NCBI RefSeq assembly: GCF_024170005.1 | Contig: NZ_JALJXJ010000008.1 | Coordinates: 310,001-374,000 of the forward strand | Direction: 5' to 3' | Length of the DNA stretch: 64,000 nt | Origin: Azospirillum lipoferum | GTDB lineage: Bacteria; Pseudomonadota; Alphaproteobacteria; Azospirillales; Azospirillaceae | Shown here: positions 16,868 to 25,057 of the stretch, one piece after another | Position numbering within the stretch: position 1 is the first letter of the stretch | Layout of the letters: each line of letters opens with the position of its first letter | The notes under the pieces: generated by a model | Told to the model about the DNA's origin: nothing | The model's database searches: none | Seen by the model: only the letters and a program-made list of their open reading frames with translations | Program-made: the position numbers and the translations under genes

Positions 16868-17605
16868 ATGGCTCAGGATAAAAAGGGCTTCAGCCACGAC
16901 CTGATCGAGCGGAACACCCTTCTGCTGATCGTGCTCGTGCTGATCACCGTGTCGATCGGCGGTCTGGTTCAGATCGTCCCGCTCTTCACGATCGAATCGA
17001 CCATCGAGAAGGTGGAGGGGGTCCGTCCCTACTCCCCGCTCGAACTGGCCGGGCAGAACATCTACCTGCGCGAAGGCTGCTACAACTGCCACAGCCAGCA
17101 GATCCGTCCGTTCCGTGACGAGGTCGAGCGCTATGGCCACTACTCGCTGGCGGCGGAGTCGATGTACGACCATCCGTTCCAGTGGGGCTCCAAGCGTACC
17201 GGTCCCGATCTGGCCCGCGTCGGCGGCAAATACTCCAACGCCTGGCAGGTCGCCCATCTGGTGAACCCGCGCGCGGTCGTGCCGGAGTCGATCATGCCGA
17301 CCTACGGCTGGATGAAGGACCGTCCGCTGAGCTACGGCGACATCGCCGATCACCTGAAGACGCTGAAGATCGTCGGCGTTCCCTACACCGACGAGCAGAT
17401 CGCCAACGCCAAGGCCGACCTGGAAGCGCAGAAGAACCCCGACGGCGACACCGCCGGGCTGATGAAGCGCTATCCGAAGGCCGTGGTGGCGAACTTCACC
17501 GGCGAAAAGAACGTCACCGAAATGGACGCTCTCGTCGCCTACCTGCAAGTGCTGGGCACCATGGTGGACTTCACCAAGTACCAGTCCAAGCAGCTGCAGC
17601 AGTAA
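16868..17605 (+). CDS. ccoO: cbb3-type cytochrome c oxidase subunit II (monoheme)
   Basis: 245 residues: one N-terminal membrane anchor (LLLIVLVLITVSIGGLVQIV, about 18-37) and a periplasmic c-type cytochrome domain with CYNCH (Cys71-His75) and an axial methionine probably in ESIMPTYGWM. It passes electrons from CcoP to CcoN. The ATG at 16868 is chosen over 16859 because the SD AGGGAAGGA sits properly before it. 21 bp downstream of ccoN. Confidence 0.98.
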   Translation: MAQDKKGFSHDLIERNTLLLIVLVLITVSIGGLVQIVPLFTIESTIEKVEGVRPYSPLELAGQNIYLREGCYNCHSQQIRPFRDEVERYGHYSLAAESMYDHPFQWGSKRTGPDLARVGGKYSNAWQVAHLVNPRAVVPESIMPTYGWMKDRPLSYGDIADHLKTLKIVGVPYTDEQIANAKADLEAQKNPDGDTAGLMKRYPKAVVANFTGEKNVTEMDALVAYLQVLGTMVDFTKYQSKQLQQ

Positions 17606-17620
17606 TCGGGGGAGGAATCC

Positions 17621-17782
17621 ATGGACTTGGATTCGATCACGGTGATGCTTCGGTCCTTCTGGACGGTGTGGTTGATGCTGCTGCTGACGGGCATCCTGGT
17701 TTACGCCATGTGGCCCGGCAACCGCCGCACCTTCGACGACGCCGCCCAGATCCCGCTCAAGGATGATGGTCAGGAGCTTTAG
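17621..17782 (+). CDS. ccoQ: cbb3-type oxidase subunit CcoQ (53 residues)
   Basis: ATG at 17621 with a strong SD (GGGGGAGGAATCC). One membrane helix (FWTVWLMLLLTGILVYAMW) followed by the CcoQ/FixQ tail WPGNRRTFDDAAQIPLKDD. The small subunit stabilises the complex. Its place between ccoO and ccoP and the size match the family. Confidence 0.95.
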   Translation: MDLDSITVMLRSFWTVWLMLLLTGILVYAMWPGNRRTFDDAAQIPLKDDGQEL

Positions 17783-17785
17783 ACC

Positions 17786-18676
17786 ATGGCACAGAATTAC
17801 AAGGACGAGCTGTCCGGCGTCGAGACCACCGGCCACGAGTGGGATGGACTGCGCGAGCTGAACAATCCGCTGCCGAAGTGGTGGCTGTACCTGTTCTACG
17901 TCTGCATCGCCTGGGCGATGGTGTACTACGTGTTCTACCCGGCCTGGCCGCTGGGCAAGACCTACACGAAGGGCATCCTGGGATATTCCCAGCGCGAGGA
18001 GCTGGACACCAGGCTGGCGGAAGCGAAGGCCGGCCAGGCCAAGTACCTGACCGCCATCGCCGCCAAGTCGGTCGACGAAATCCAGAAGGACAAGGACCTG
18101 CTGGGCTTCGCCATGGCCGGCGGCCGCTCCTACTTCAACGAGAACTGCGCCGCCTGCCACGGCGCCGGCGGCCAGGGCGCCAAGGGCTTCCCGACGCTGG
18201 CCGACGACGTGTGGCTGTGGGGCGGCTCCTCGGCCGACATCTACAAGACCATCCAGCACGGCATCCGCTCGGATGACGGCGACACCCGCGGCACGCCGAA
18301 CGTCGGCATGACCGCCTTCGGCAAGGACGGCATCCTCAACCGCGACCAGATCGATCAGGTGACGGACTATGTCCTGTCGCTGAACGGCAAGACCGCCGAT
18401 GCGGGCAAGGTCGCCAAGGGCAAGACCGTCTATGACGAGAACTGCGCCGCCTGCCACGGCGACGCGGCCCAGGGCTCGGTTGCCGCCGGTGTCGACGGCG
18501 TCGGCGCCCCGCCGCTGAAGCAGGCCAACTGGCTCTACGGCAGCGACAAGCAGACGCTGGTCGAGACGGTGACCAACGGCCGCGCCGGCGTCATGCCGGC
18601 CTGGTCCAAGCGCCTGGACGACGCGACGATCAAGTCGCTGGCCGTCTACGTCCACAACCTGGGCGGCGGCAAGTAA
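17786..18676 (+). CDS. ccoP: cbb3-type cytochrome c oxidase subunit III (diheme)
   Basis: 296 residues. A cytosolic N-terminus with GHEWDGLRELNNPLPKWW, one membrane segment (LYLFYVCIAWAMVYYVFYPAW), then two cytochrome c domains with CAACH at 121-125 and 220-224. Both heme motifs are identical, and axial methionines are plausible at NVGMTAFG and GVMPAW. It receives electrons from cytochrome c or the bc1 complex. Start three bases past the ccoQ stop, with AGGAG inside the ccoQ end. Confidence 0.98.
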   Translation: MAQNYKDELSGVETTGHEWDGLRELNNPLPKWWLYLFYVCIAWAMVYYVFYPAWPLGKTYTKGILGYSQREELDTRLAEAKAGQAKYLTAIAAKSVDEIQKDKDLLGFAMAGGRSYFNENCAACHGAGGQGAKGFPTLADDVWLWGGSSADIYKTIQHGIRSDDGDTRGTPNVGMTAFGKDGILNRDQIDQVTDYVLSLNGKTADAGKVAKGKTVYDENCAACHGDAAQGSVAAGVDGVGAPPLKQANWLYGSDKQTLVETVTNGRAGVMPAWSKRLDDATIKSLAVYVHNLGGGK

Positions 18677-18716
18677 GCCAAAGTCCGGGCGGACCGTTAC
18701 GGAACCGACCGGAAAG

Positions 18717-18750
18717 GGCGTCGGGGAGGTCTCTCCCCGGCGCCTTTTTC
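18717..18750 (+). terminator. Intrinsic terminator of ccoNOQP
   Basis: A long hairpin: GGCG-T-CGGGGAG pairs with CTCCCCG-G-CGCC around a GTCT loop, followed by TTTTTC (from 18745). It lies 40 bp past ccoP and separates the oxidase genes from ccoHIS, which therefore need their own promoter. Confidence 0.85.
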
Positions 18751-18797
18751 TTTGGAAGCTTCAAGGCCGGCAGGCCGGTTCGTTAACTTCCTGTCAT

Positions 18798-18839
18798 TTG
18801 ATCCATCGCAATGTCCCTGCGGCAATCGGTCGCCATAGT
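18798..18839 (+). promoter_or_regulatory. FNR-type promoter of ccoHIS
   Basis: TTGATCCATCGCAA (18798-18811) matches the FNR consensus at 8 of 10 positions (first half perfect, second half CGCAA). CATAGT at 18834-18839 has exactly the same distance from the box centre as in the ccoN promoter (29.5 bp), and both boxes continue CAATG-N3-CTG. Expected start near 18846, 40 bp before ccoH. Confidence 0.72.
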
Positions 18840-18885
18840 TCCCGCGATCGAACGCCGCCGACCAGTCGAAGGGCAGCCAGCGACC

Positions 18886-19416
18886 ATGAGCATCAGCACC
18901 ACCACCGGAAACCGTCCCGCCCCCCCGAAACGCCTGAAGGCGCCGCGTCAGCCGGGATGGTACATCCCCTGGATCTTCGTCGGCGTCTTCATGATCGTCC
19001 TGGCGGTGAACGGGATCATGGTCCATTTCGCGGTGTCGAGCTGGACCGGGATCGAGACCGAGAACCACTTCATCAAGGGGCTCGGCTACAACAACGACCT
19101 CGCCGGTGCCCGTGCCCAGGCCGAGCGCGGCTGGCAGGTCCAGCCGGACTTCACCAGCACCGAACCGCGCAAGGGCGTGATCGCCATCACCGTCCGCGAC
19201 AAGCAGGGCCAGATCCTGAAGGATGCTACCGTCACCGTGACGATGATCCGTCCGATCTCCGAAGGGCATGACAAGACCCTGTCGCTGCCCTATCTGGGCG
19301 AGGGCCGCTATGGCGCCCCGGTGGAGCTGGATCTGGAAGGCCAGTGGGACATGCGCTTCGTCATCACCCACGCCAGCGGCGACTATCAGGACCAGAAGCG
19401 CGTCTGGGTGCAGTGA
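18886..19416 (+). CDS. ccoH: FixH/CcoH family oxidase assembly protein
   Basis: 176 residues: basic N-terminus, one membrane helix (WIFVGVFMIVLAVNGIMVHFA) and a periplasmic domain with the family features SSWTGIETENHFIKGLGYNN, WQVQ, a small beta-rich module (GVIAITVRDKQGQIL...) and YLGEGRYGAPVELDLEGQWDM. CcoH/FixH acts in cbb3 maturation and stays with the complex. The ccoG (rdxA) gene normally between ccoP and ccoH is missing here. 59 bp before ccoI. Confidence 0.93.
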   Translation: MSISTTTGNRPAPPKRLKAPRQPGWYIPWIFVGVFMIVLAVNGIMVHFAVSSWTGIETENHFIKGLGYNNDLAGARAQAERGWQVQPDFTSTEPRKGVIAITVRDKQGQILKDATVTVTMIRPISEGHDKTLSLPYLGEGRYGAPVELDLEGQWDMRFVITHASGDYQDQKRVWVQ

Positions 19417-19475
19417 CCTGGGTGCAGTGATGGCGGCGAAGACGCCGCGACCGGGACTGTCAGGGTGACGTTGAG

Positions 19476-21995
19476 ATGACCGTCTGCCTCCATTGCGGAC
19501 AAGAGCTGGGCGAGGGCGCACAGGTCGCCACGATGACGGCCGGTGATGGCGCGGGGCCGTTCTGCTGCACCGGCTGCGCCGCCGCCTACGACCTCGTCCG
19601 CGGGCTGGGGCTGGAGCGCTATTACGAGCGCCGCAGCGTCGATCCCACCGCCCGCCCTCTGCGCCCCGACGACGCCCCGGCGGTCGATTACGAACCGCAT
19701 GCCCGCGAGGAGCAGGACGGCAGCCGCAGCCTGCATCTGATGGTCGACGGCATGCAGTGCGCGGCCTGCGTCTGGCTGATCGAATCGGCGCTCAACCGCC
19801 AGCCGGGCGTCGCCCAGGCCCGCATGAACATGACCACGCGCCGGCTGACCGTGCGCTGGAAGCCCGAGGTGACCGACGCCAACGCGGTGGTCGGCACCGT
19901 GGCGCAGCTCGGATACCGCGCCGTTCCCTTCGACCCCGACCGGCTGGGCGGTGCCCAGGCCAAGAGCGAGAAGGAACTGCTGCGTGCCATGGCGGTGGCA
20001 GGCTTCGCCATGGGCAACGTCATGCTGCTGTCGGTGTCGGTGTGGGCTGGACACAGCCAGGGCATGGGCACCGCCACCCGCGACCTGATGCACTGGATTT
20101 CGGCGCTGATCTGCATGCCGGCCATTGCCTATGCGCTGCGTCCCTTCGCGCGCTCGGCGCTGTCGGCCCTGCGCCACGGCCGCACCAACATGGACGTGCC
20201 GATCACCATCGGCGTGCTGCTCGCCACCGGCATGAGCCTGTTCGAGACGATCCACAGCGGCGAGCATGCCTATTTCGACGGCGGCGTCATGCTGCTGTTC
20301 TTCCTGCTGGTCGGCCGCTATCTCGACCAGCGGGCGCGTGGCCGGGCGCGGTCGGCGGCCGAACAGCTGCTGGGCCTGCGCGCCAACGCCGTCACCATCC
20401 TGAACGCCGACGGCACCAGCGCCGTGGTGGCGCCGGAGCAAATCGTCCCCGGCACCACCATCCTGGTCGCGGCCGGCGAGCGCATCCCCGTCGACGGCCG
20501 GGTGTCCGACGGCGTGTCCGACCTCGACACCGGCCTGATCACCGGCGAGACGGTGCCCGGCACCGCGCGGCCGGGCGATCAGGTCTTCGCCGGCACCCTG
20601 AACCTGACGGCACCCCTGCGCCTGACCGTCACCGCGGTGGGGGAGGGCACGTTGCTGGCCGAGATCGTCCGGCTGATGGAGGTGGCGGAGCAGGGCCGCG
20701 CCAAATACGTCGCCATCGCCGACCGGGTGTCGCGCCTCTACGCCCCCGTCGTGCATCTGACCGCGCTGACCACCTTCGCCGCCTGGATGCTGCTGGGCGG
20801 GGTGGTGTGGCAGGACGCGCTGATGAACGCCATTGCTGTGCTGATCATCACCTGCCCCTGCGCGCTGGCTCTGGCCGTGCCGGTGGTGCAGGTGATCGCC
20901 AGCGGCCGGCTGATGCGCCAGGGCACGCTGCTGAAGAGCCCGACCGCGCTGGAACGGCTCGCCGCCATCGACACGGTGGTGTTCGACAAGACCGGTACCC
21001 TGACCGAAGGGCGTCCGGTGCCGCAGCTCGACGGGCTGCCGGCGGAGGATCTGGCGCTGGCGGCCTCACTCGCCGCGGCCAGCCGCCACCCGCTGGCCCG
21101 CGCGCTGGCGGCCGCCGCTCCCGAGGTGCCGGTGGCCGCGGGCGTGCGCGAGATCGCCGGTGCCGGCCTATCCTTGCAGACGGCGGATGGCGAGGTGCGG
21201 CTGGGCAGCCGCCGTTTCACCGGCGCGCCGCTGGAGGCGGAGGACGCCGCCGGTCCGGAGCTGTGGCTGGCCCGTCCGGGCGAGGAGCCGCGCCGGATCG
21301 TCTTCCTCGACGCCCCGCGCCCCGACGCCGCCGCGGTGGTGGCGGCGCTGAAGGCGCGCGGGCTGGAGGTGAAACTGCTGTCGGGTGACCGCCGCGGCGC
21401 TGTGGCGGCGGTGGCGGAGCGGCTGGGCATCGCCGACTGGCGGGCCGAGCAGACTCCGGCCGACAAGACCGCGGCGCTGACCGAACTGGCGGCCCGGGGA
21501 CGCACCGTGCTGATGGTCGGCGACGGGCTGAACGACGCCCCGGCGCTGGCCGCCGCCGCGGTGTCGATGTCGCCCTCCACCGCGGTGGACGTCAGCCAGA
21601 CCGCGGCCGACGTGGTGTTCCAGGGCCGGCTGCTGCGCCCGATCGTCGAGACGGTGGAGGTTTCCCGCCGGTCCGGCCGTCTGGTGAAGCAGAATTTCGG
21701 CATCGCCCTGGTGTATAACCTGTGCGCCGTGCCGCTGGCGATGGGCGGCATGCTGACGCCGCTGCTGGCGGCGCTGGCGATGTCGTCGTCGTCGCTGATC
21801 GTCATTCTGAACGCGCTGCGGCTGGCCCGCGGCGCCGTCGTCAAGGATCTTCCCGTGCGGGACATCGCCGTCCGGGAACTGCCGGGTAAGGATTCGGGTG
21901 ATGGACGAGCTTCTCTATCTGATCGCGATCGCGCTGAGCCTGGGCGGCCTGGGGCTGGCGGCCTTTCTGTGGGCGCTGAAGTCCGGCCAGTTTGA
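19476..21995 (+). CDS. ccoI: Copper-exporting P1B-type ATPase CcoI/FixI
   Basis: 839 residues. N-terminal cysteine motif (CLHCGQ, then FCCTGCAAAY), a heavy-metal-associated domain with DGMQCAACVWL, transmembrane helices, actuator loop with TGETVPG, the metal-site CPC (Cys460, Cys462) in helix 6, the phosphorylation motif DKTGT (Asp504) and GDGLNDAPALA in the hinge. It supplies copper to the periplasm for CuB insertion into CcoN. The last 32 residues overlap the start of ccoS by 95 bp, so ccoS is probably translated by coupling. Confidence 0.97.
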   Translation: MTVCLHCGQELGEGAQVATMTAGDGAGPFCCTGCAAAYDLVRGLGLERYYERRSVDPTARPLRPDDAPAVDYEPHAREEQDGSRSLHLMVDGMQCAACVWLIESALNRQPGVAQARMNMTTRRLTVRWKPEVTDANAVVGTVAQLGYRAVPFDPDRLGGAQAKSEKELLRAMAVAGFAMGNVMLLSVSVWAGHSQGMGTATRDLMHWISALICMPAIAYALRPFARSALSALRHGRTNMDVPITIGVLLATGMSLFETIHSGEHAYFDGGVMLLFFLLVGRYLDQRARGRARSAAEQLLGLRANAVTILNADGTSAVVAPEQIVPGTTILVAAGERIPVDGRVSDGVSDLDTGLITGETVPGTARPGDQVFAGTLNLTAPLRLTVTAVGEGTLLAEIVRLMEVAEQGRAKYVAIADRVSRLYAPVVHLTALTTFAAWMLLGGVVWQDALMNAIAVLIITCPCALALAVPVVQVIASGRLMRQGTLLKSPTALERLAAIDTVVFDKTGTLTEGRPVPQLDGLPAEDLALAASLAAASRHPLARALAAAAPEVPVAAGVREIAGAGLSLQTADGEVRLGSRRFTGAPLEAEDAAGPELWLARPGEEPRRIVFLDAPRPDAAAVVAALKARGLEVKLLSGDRRGAVAAVAERLGIADWRAEQTPADKTAALTELAARGRTVLMVGDGLNDAPALAAAAVSMSPSTAVDVSQTAADVVFQGRLLRPIVETVEVSRRSGRLVKQNFGIALVYNLCAVPLAMGGMLTPLLAALAMSSSSLIVILNALRLARGAVVKDLPVRDIAVRELPGKDSGDGRASLSDRDRAEPGRPGAGGLSVGAEVRPV

Positions 21996-22104
21996 CGATC
22001 TGGACGGAGCGGCCCACCGTGTCCTGTTCGACGATGATCTGCCGCCGCCCGCCCGCCCGGGCGGCGAAGCGGCCAAGCCGGCGGAGGCCGTCCGCGGGCA
22101 ATAG
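21901..22104 (+). CDS. ccoS: cbb3 oxidase maturation protein CcoS
   Basis: 67 residues with one membrane helix (LLYLIAIALSLGGLGLAAFLWAL) and the CcoS signature WALKSGQFDDLDGAAHRVLFDDD. CcoS is needed for cofactor insertion. The ATG at 21901 is preceded by AAGGA; a GTG three bases earlier is possible. It starts inside the 3' end of ccoI in another frame. Confidence 0.95.
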   Translation: MDELLYLIAIALSLGGLGLAAFLWALKSGQFDDLDGAAHRVLFDDDLPPPARPGGEAAKPAEAVRGQ

Positions 22105-22211
22105 TGCCAAATTCCCTATGGGCAAAGATTAGGTTGTATGCGTGCGAGGTTGCGATTCCGCGCGATTGCCACCAATATGAGCCCATGCGGAATGAAAGGC
22201 TGGGTTCCTCC

Positions 22212-22949
22212 ATGCCACCTTTTGATATGGTTCGCGCTCGGGAAAAGAGCGCTGCGACGGAAATGAATCCCTGCGGGGCCTGTCCCGTGCGCAGCCTGAC
22301 GGTCTGCGCCGCGCTGGACCCCGAGGAATTGCGCCGTCTTGCCGACATTCTGCAGAATGTGCGCATCGATGCCGGCCACACCCTGTTCGCCGAGGGCGAC
22401 GCCGCCGATGCGCTCTACAACGTCACCTCCGGCACGGTGAAGCTGTACAAGCTGCTGCCCGACGGCCGCCGCCAGATCACCGGTTTCCTGGTGACCGGCG
22501 ATTTCCTGGGGCTGGCGGTCAACGACAGCTATGCCTACACCGCCGAATCGGTGACCAGCGCCTCGCTCTGCCGCTTCCCGCGCAAGAAGATCGACGCGCT
22601 GCTGGAGGAATTCCCCAAGATGCAGCGGCGCCTGTTCTCGATGGCGTCGAACGAGCTGGCCGCGGCACAGGACCAGATGCTTCTGCTTGGCCGCAAGACG
22701 GCGAAGGAGAAGATCTGCTCCTTCCTGCTGATGCTGTCGCAGCGCGCCGCCCGCCGCGGCCACAAGGAAAACCCGGTCTTCGTGCCGATGAGCCGCGCCG
22801 ACATCGCCGACTATCTGGGCCTGACCACCGAAACCGTCAGCCGCACCTTCACCCAGCTGAAGACCGCCGGCGTGATCTCGCTCCAGGAAGGCAACAAGGT
22901 CCTGATCGCCGATATCGACGCGATGTACGATCTGGCCGAAGGGGCGTGA
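22212..22949 (+). CDS. fnrN: FnrN-type [4Fe-4S] oxygen-sensing Crp/Fnr regulator
   Basis: 245 residues from the ATG at 22212, which puts the first cysteine at position 21 as in E. coli FNR; longer starts at 22185 and 22104 are possible. Cys21, Cys24 and Cys32 (CX2CX7C) plus Cys120 (SASLCRF) are the four cluster ligands. A cyclic-nucleotide-like beta roll, a dimer helix and the HTH SRADIADYLGLTTETVSRTF with the FNR-type E..SR reading TTGAT follow. Under low oxygen it should bind the boxes at 15162 and 18798. It lies directly after ccoS, possibly on the same transcript, which would give positive feedback. No obvious own FNR box was found. Confidence 0.93.
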   Translation: MPPFDMVRAREKSAATEMNPCGACPVRSLTVCAALDPEELRRLADILQNVRIDAGHTLFAEGDAADALYNVTSGTVKLYKLLPDGRRQITGFLVTGDFLGLAVNDSYAYTAESVTSASLCRFPRKKIDALLEEFPKMQRRLFSMASNELAAAQDQMLLLGRKTAKEKICSFLLMLSQRAARRGHKENPVFVPMSRADIADYLGLTTETVSRTFTQLKTAGVISLQEGNKVLIADIDAMYDLAEGA

Positions 22950-22981
22950 GCCACGCGCCTTTGCGGGGGGCCGGCGTATTC

Positions 22982-23135
22982 GGCAATTTTTCCATGGATG
23001 TCACGGATTAGAACACGGATGTCGCGGACGTTTCTCCGCAATGCTTCGGCTTGCCGGGCAGCTTCCGCGTCGGCAAGCCATTAAAAAATCCGTGTAATCC
23101 GTGCTTAAATCCGTAACATCCGTGTAGATCTTGCC
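22982..23135. repeat. 154-bp imperfect hairpin element with ATCCGTG-type repeats
   Basis: GGCAA at 22982 pairs with TTGCC at 23131; within, GGATGTCACGGATT...ACACGGAT (about 22997-23020) pairs with ATCCGTG...AATCCGTAACATCC (about 23089-23122), and an inner stem GGCTTGCCG (23050-23058)/CGGCAAGCC (23071-23079) closes the loop. The repeated unit is ATCCGTG(T)AATCCGTG. The element fills the whole gap between fnrN and ctaA, is AT-richer than its surroundings and has no coding potential. It looks like a non-autonomous mobile or structural repeat. Confidence 0.7.
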
Positions 23136-23171
23136 AGCCGCGCCCGCACGCCGGCAAGAATACAGCGCGCG

Positions 23172-24245
23172 TTACTCCCGACCGATCGGCCGCAGTTCGA
23201 ACAGCAGCCACACCAGCATCGACACCACCAGAATGGCGCCGGCCTGATGGGCGGCGGCGATGGGGACCCACACCACGGTCAGCAGCGTGGCGATGCCCAT
23301 GGCGATCTGCAGCAGGACCATGGCGCCCGACGCCAATGCCGCGCGGCCGGCGCGGCCGGGCAGGCGGGCATTCAAGACTCGGGCGGCCAGCACCAGAACC
23401 ACCACGCCGGTCAGGATCGCCAGCGCGCGGTGGATCAACTGGATCGCCGCAGTGTTCTCGACCGGGTTGAGCCACCAGGGGGTCAGCGTGTCGACCTCCG
23501 GCGGGATCCAGTGGCCGTTCATCAGCGGGAAGCTGTTGTAGGCGAAGCCGGCATCCGATCCGGCGACGAAGGCGCCCCAGACGATGGTGACGGCAACCAG
23601 CCCCAGCGCCCAGCGGGTGTGGCGGCGGAAAGACGCCGACTCCGGCCGCCAGCCCGCCAGCGGCAGCGGGTCGAGCAGGCCCAGCGCCGTGCGCAGCAGC
23701 AGGGCGTAGATCAGGATCGCGGTGCCGAGATGCAGCGCCAGCCGGTAATGGCTGACGTTCGGCGAATCGACCAGCCCGCTCTTCACCATGAACCAGCCGA
23801 TGCCGCCCTGAAGCCCGCCAAGCAGGAACAGGCCGGCCAGCTTCGGCCAGAGAGCCGAAGAGATGCGGCCCTGCATCCAGAAGCGCAGGAAGGGAATCAG
23901 GAAGACGAAACCGATCAGCTGGCCCCACAGCCGGTGGAACCACTCCCACCAGAAGATCGACTGGAAGCCGGCGAGATCCATGTGGCTGTTGTAGATGCGG
24001 AATTCCGGCGTCGCCTTGTAGAGGTCGAACACCCGGTTCCATTCCGCCGAGGACAGCGGCGGCAGGATGCCGATCAGCGGTTTCCATTCCACCATCGACA
24101 GGCCGGATTCCGTCAACCGGGTGATGGCGCCGATCACGGCCATGGCCAGCACCATGGCGGCGCAGATCAGCAGCCAGACGGCGATCGGCCGGTTCGGATT
24201 GGGGCGGGTGTCGGCGGCGAGGCCGTCGGAGGCAAAGGCGGTCAA
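23172..24245 (-). CDS. ctaA: Heme A synthase (COX15/CtaA type 2)
   Basis: 357 residues with eight predicted helices. Heme-ligand histidines of the duplicated four-helix halves are visible: WWEWFHRLWGQ and VSHYRLALHLGTA in the first half, QLIHRALAILTG and AAHQAGAI in the second. Family wording ITRLTESGLSMVEWKP and YNSFPLMNGHWIP identifies the alphaproteobacterial/mitochondrial class. It converts heme O to heme A for aa3 oxidases, so an aa3 oxidase must be encoded elsewhere, as cbb3 uses no heme A. A TTG at 24245 is the longest start; no clear SD, so the start is uncertain. Confidence 0.95.
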   Translation of the reverse strand: MTAFASDGLAADTRPNPNRPIAVWLLICAAMVLAMAVIGAITRLTESGLSMVEWKPLIGILPPLSSAEWNRVFDLYKATPEFRIYNSHMDLAGFQSIFWWEWFHRLWGQLIGFVFLIPFLRFWMQGRISSALWPKLAGLFLLGGLQGGIGWFMVKSGLVDSPNVSHYRLALHLGTAILIYALLLRTALGLLDPLPLAGWRPESASFRRHTRWALGLVAVTIVWGAFVAGSDAGFAYNSFPLMNGHWIPPEVDTLTPWWLNPVENTAAIQLIHRALAILTGVVVLVLAARVLNARLPGRAGRAALASGAMVLLQIAMGIATLLTVVWVPIAAAHQAGAILVVSMLVWLLFELRPIGRE

Positions 24246-24381
24246 TGCGGCATTCCGGAGCGCGGCGGTGGGATGTCCGCAAATGTGGGGCGAACATCCC
24301 GTCCCGTCAAACGGCTCTTGTCCGGTGTCTGCCGGAATGCCGGATCAGGCCCAGGGATCCGGCCCAGAGAACTGGCCCATA

Positions 24382-24876
24382 TCAGGGGGTGCCCTCGGCG
24401 GTGGTCACGCCGGCTTTCGGCTGGGCGGTCTGCCCCTCGAACAGCGCCTCCTCCGCCGCGCGGCGGGCGACGAGACCCGGCAGCTTGGTCGGCGTGCCGT
24501 TCACCGTGGCATAGACCCAGCGGCCGAACTGGCCGGCGGCCCCGGCGTAATCGCCGGCATTCAGCAGCTTCAGCAGGGTCGAGCTTTGCAGGCTGCCGGC
24601 GCCGAGATTGAAGACGAAGGAGGACAGCGCACCACGCTGGTCGTCGTTCAGCGGCACCTTCACCAGGGCGTCGACATGGCCGGCGGCGGCCGTCAGGTCG
24701 GAGGCGAGGAAGGCGTCCGCCTGATCGGCGGTGATGGTCTCGCCCATCGTCACGCCGGCGGTGTGGCCGTACCCGATGGTGGGAACGCCGGCCGGGCACA
24801 GATAGGCCTTGAGGTACAGCCCCTCGAAATGCTTCACGAGATCGACCGCGGCTTGGCAGACCGGCTTGGTGGTCAT
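24382..24876 (-). CDS. Phage-type lysozyme (glycoside hydrolase family 24)
   Basis: 164 residues. The active region reads VKHFEGLYLKAYLCPAG and PTIGYGHTAGV, with the catalytic Glu18; the aspartate position of T4 lysozyme is Cys, as in many endolysins of the AYLCPAG type. Later motifs: LNDDQRGALSSFVFNLGAG and GRWVYATVNG. No signal peptide or SAR-type hydrophobic N-terminus is seen, so export would need a holin. No other phage gene flanks it except possibly the one-TM protein upstream. It may be a phage remnant or a domesticated muramidase. Confidence 0.92.
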   Translation of the reverse strand: MTTKPVCQAAVDLVKHFEGLYLKAYLCPAGVPTIGYGHTAGVTMGETITADQADAFLASDLTAAAGHVDALVKVPLNDDQRGALSSFVFNLGAGSLQSSTLLKLLNAGDYAGAAGQFGRWVYATVNGTPTKLPGLVARRAAEEALFEGQTAQPKAGVTTAEGTP

Positions 24877-25057
24877 GGATGGAAACTCCCGGTTGGCGCG
24901 CCGGGCGGAATGGCGCCGCCCGCATCGGGGGCGATGCTATGCGAGATACCCGCCGAGCGGGAAGGTGGGATTTAAATTTGTCGCAAGCCGCGGAAATCCC
25001 AGCGGAGAGGGTGCGCAGCAGGATCGGAGCTTCCCAGGATTTCAGGGCGGCAGGGTC

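Noticed and set aside
15371..18655. A 1094-residue open frame antisense to ccoNOP
   Set aside because: Its composition (Asp, His, Gly, Arg, Gln) is the typical shadow of a GC-rich gene read backwards, and the plus-strand genes are unambiguous.
22997..23127. ATCCGTG repeats considered as a CRISPR array
   Set aside because: Units are irregular, partly inverted and without constant spacers; the whole folds as one hairpin. No cas genes.
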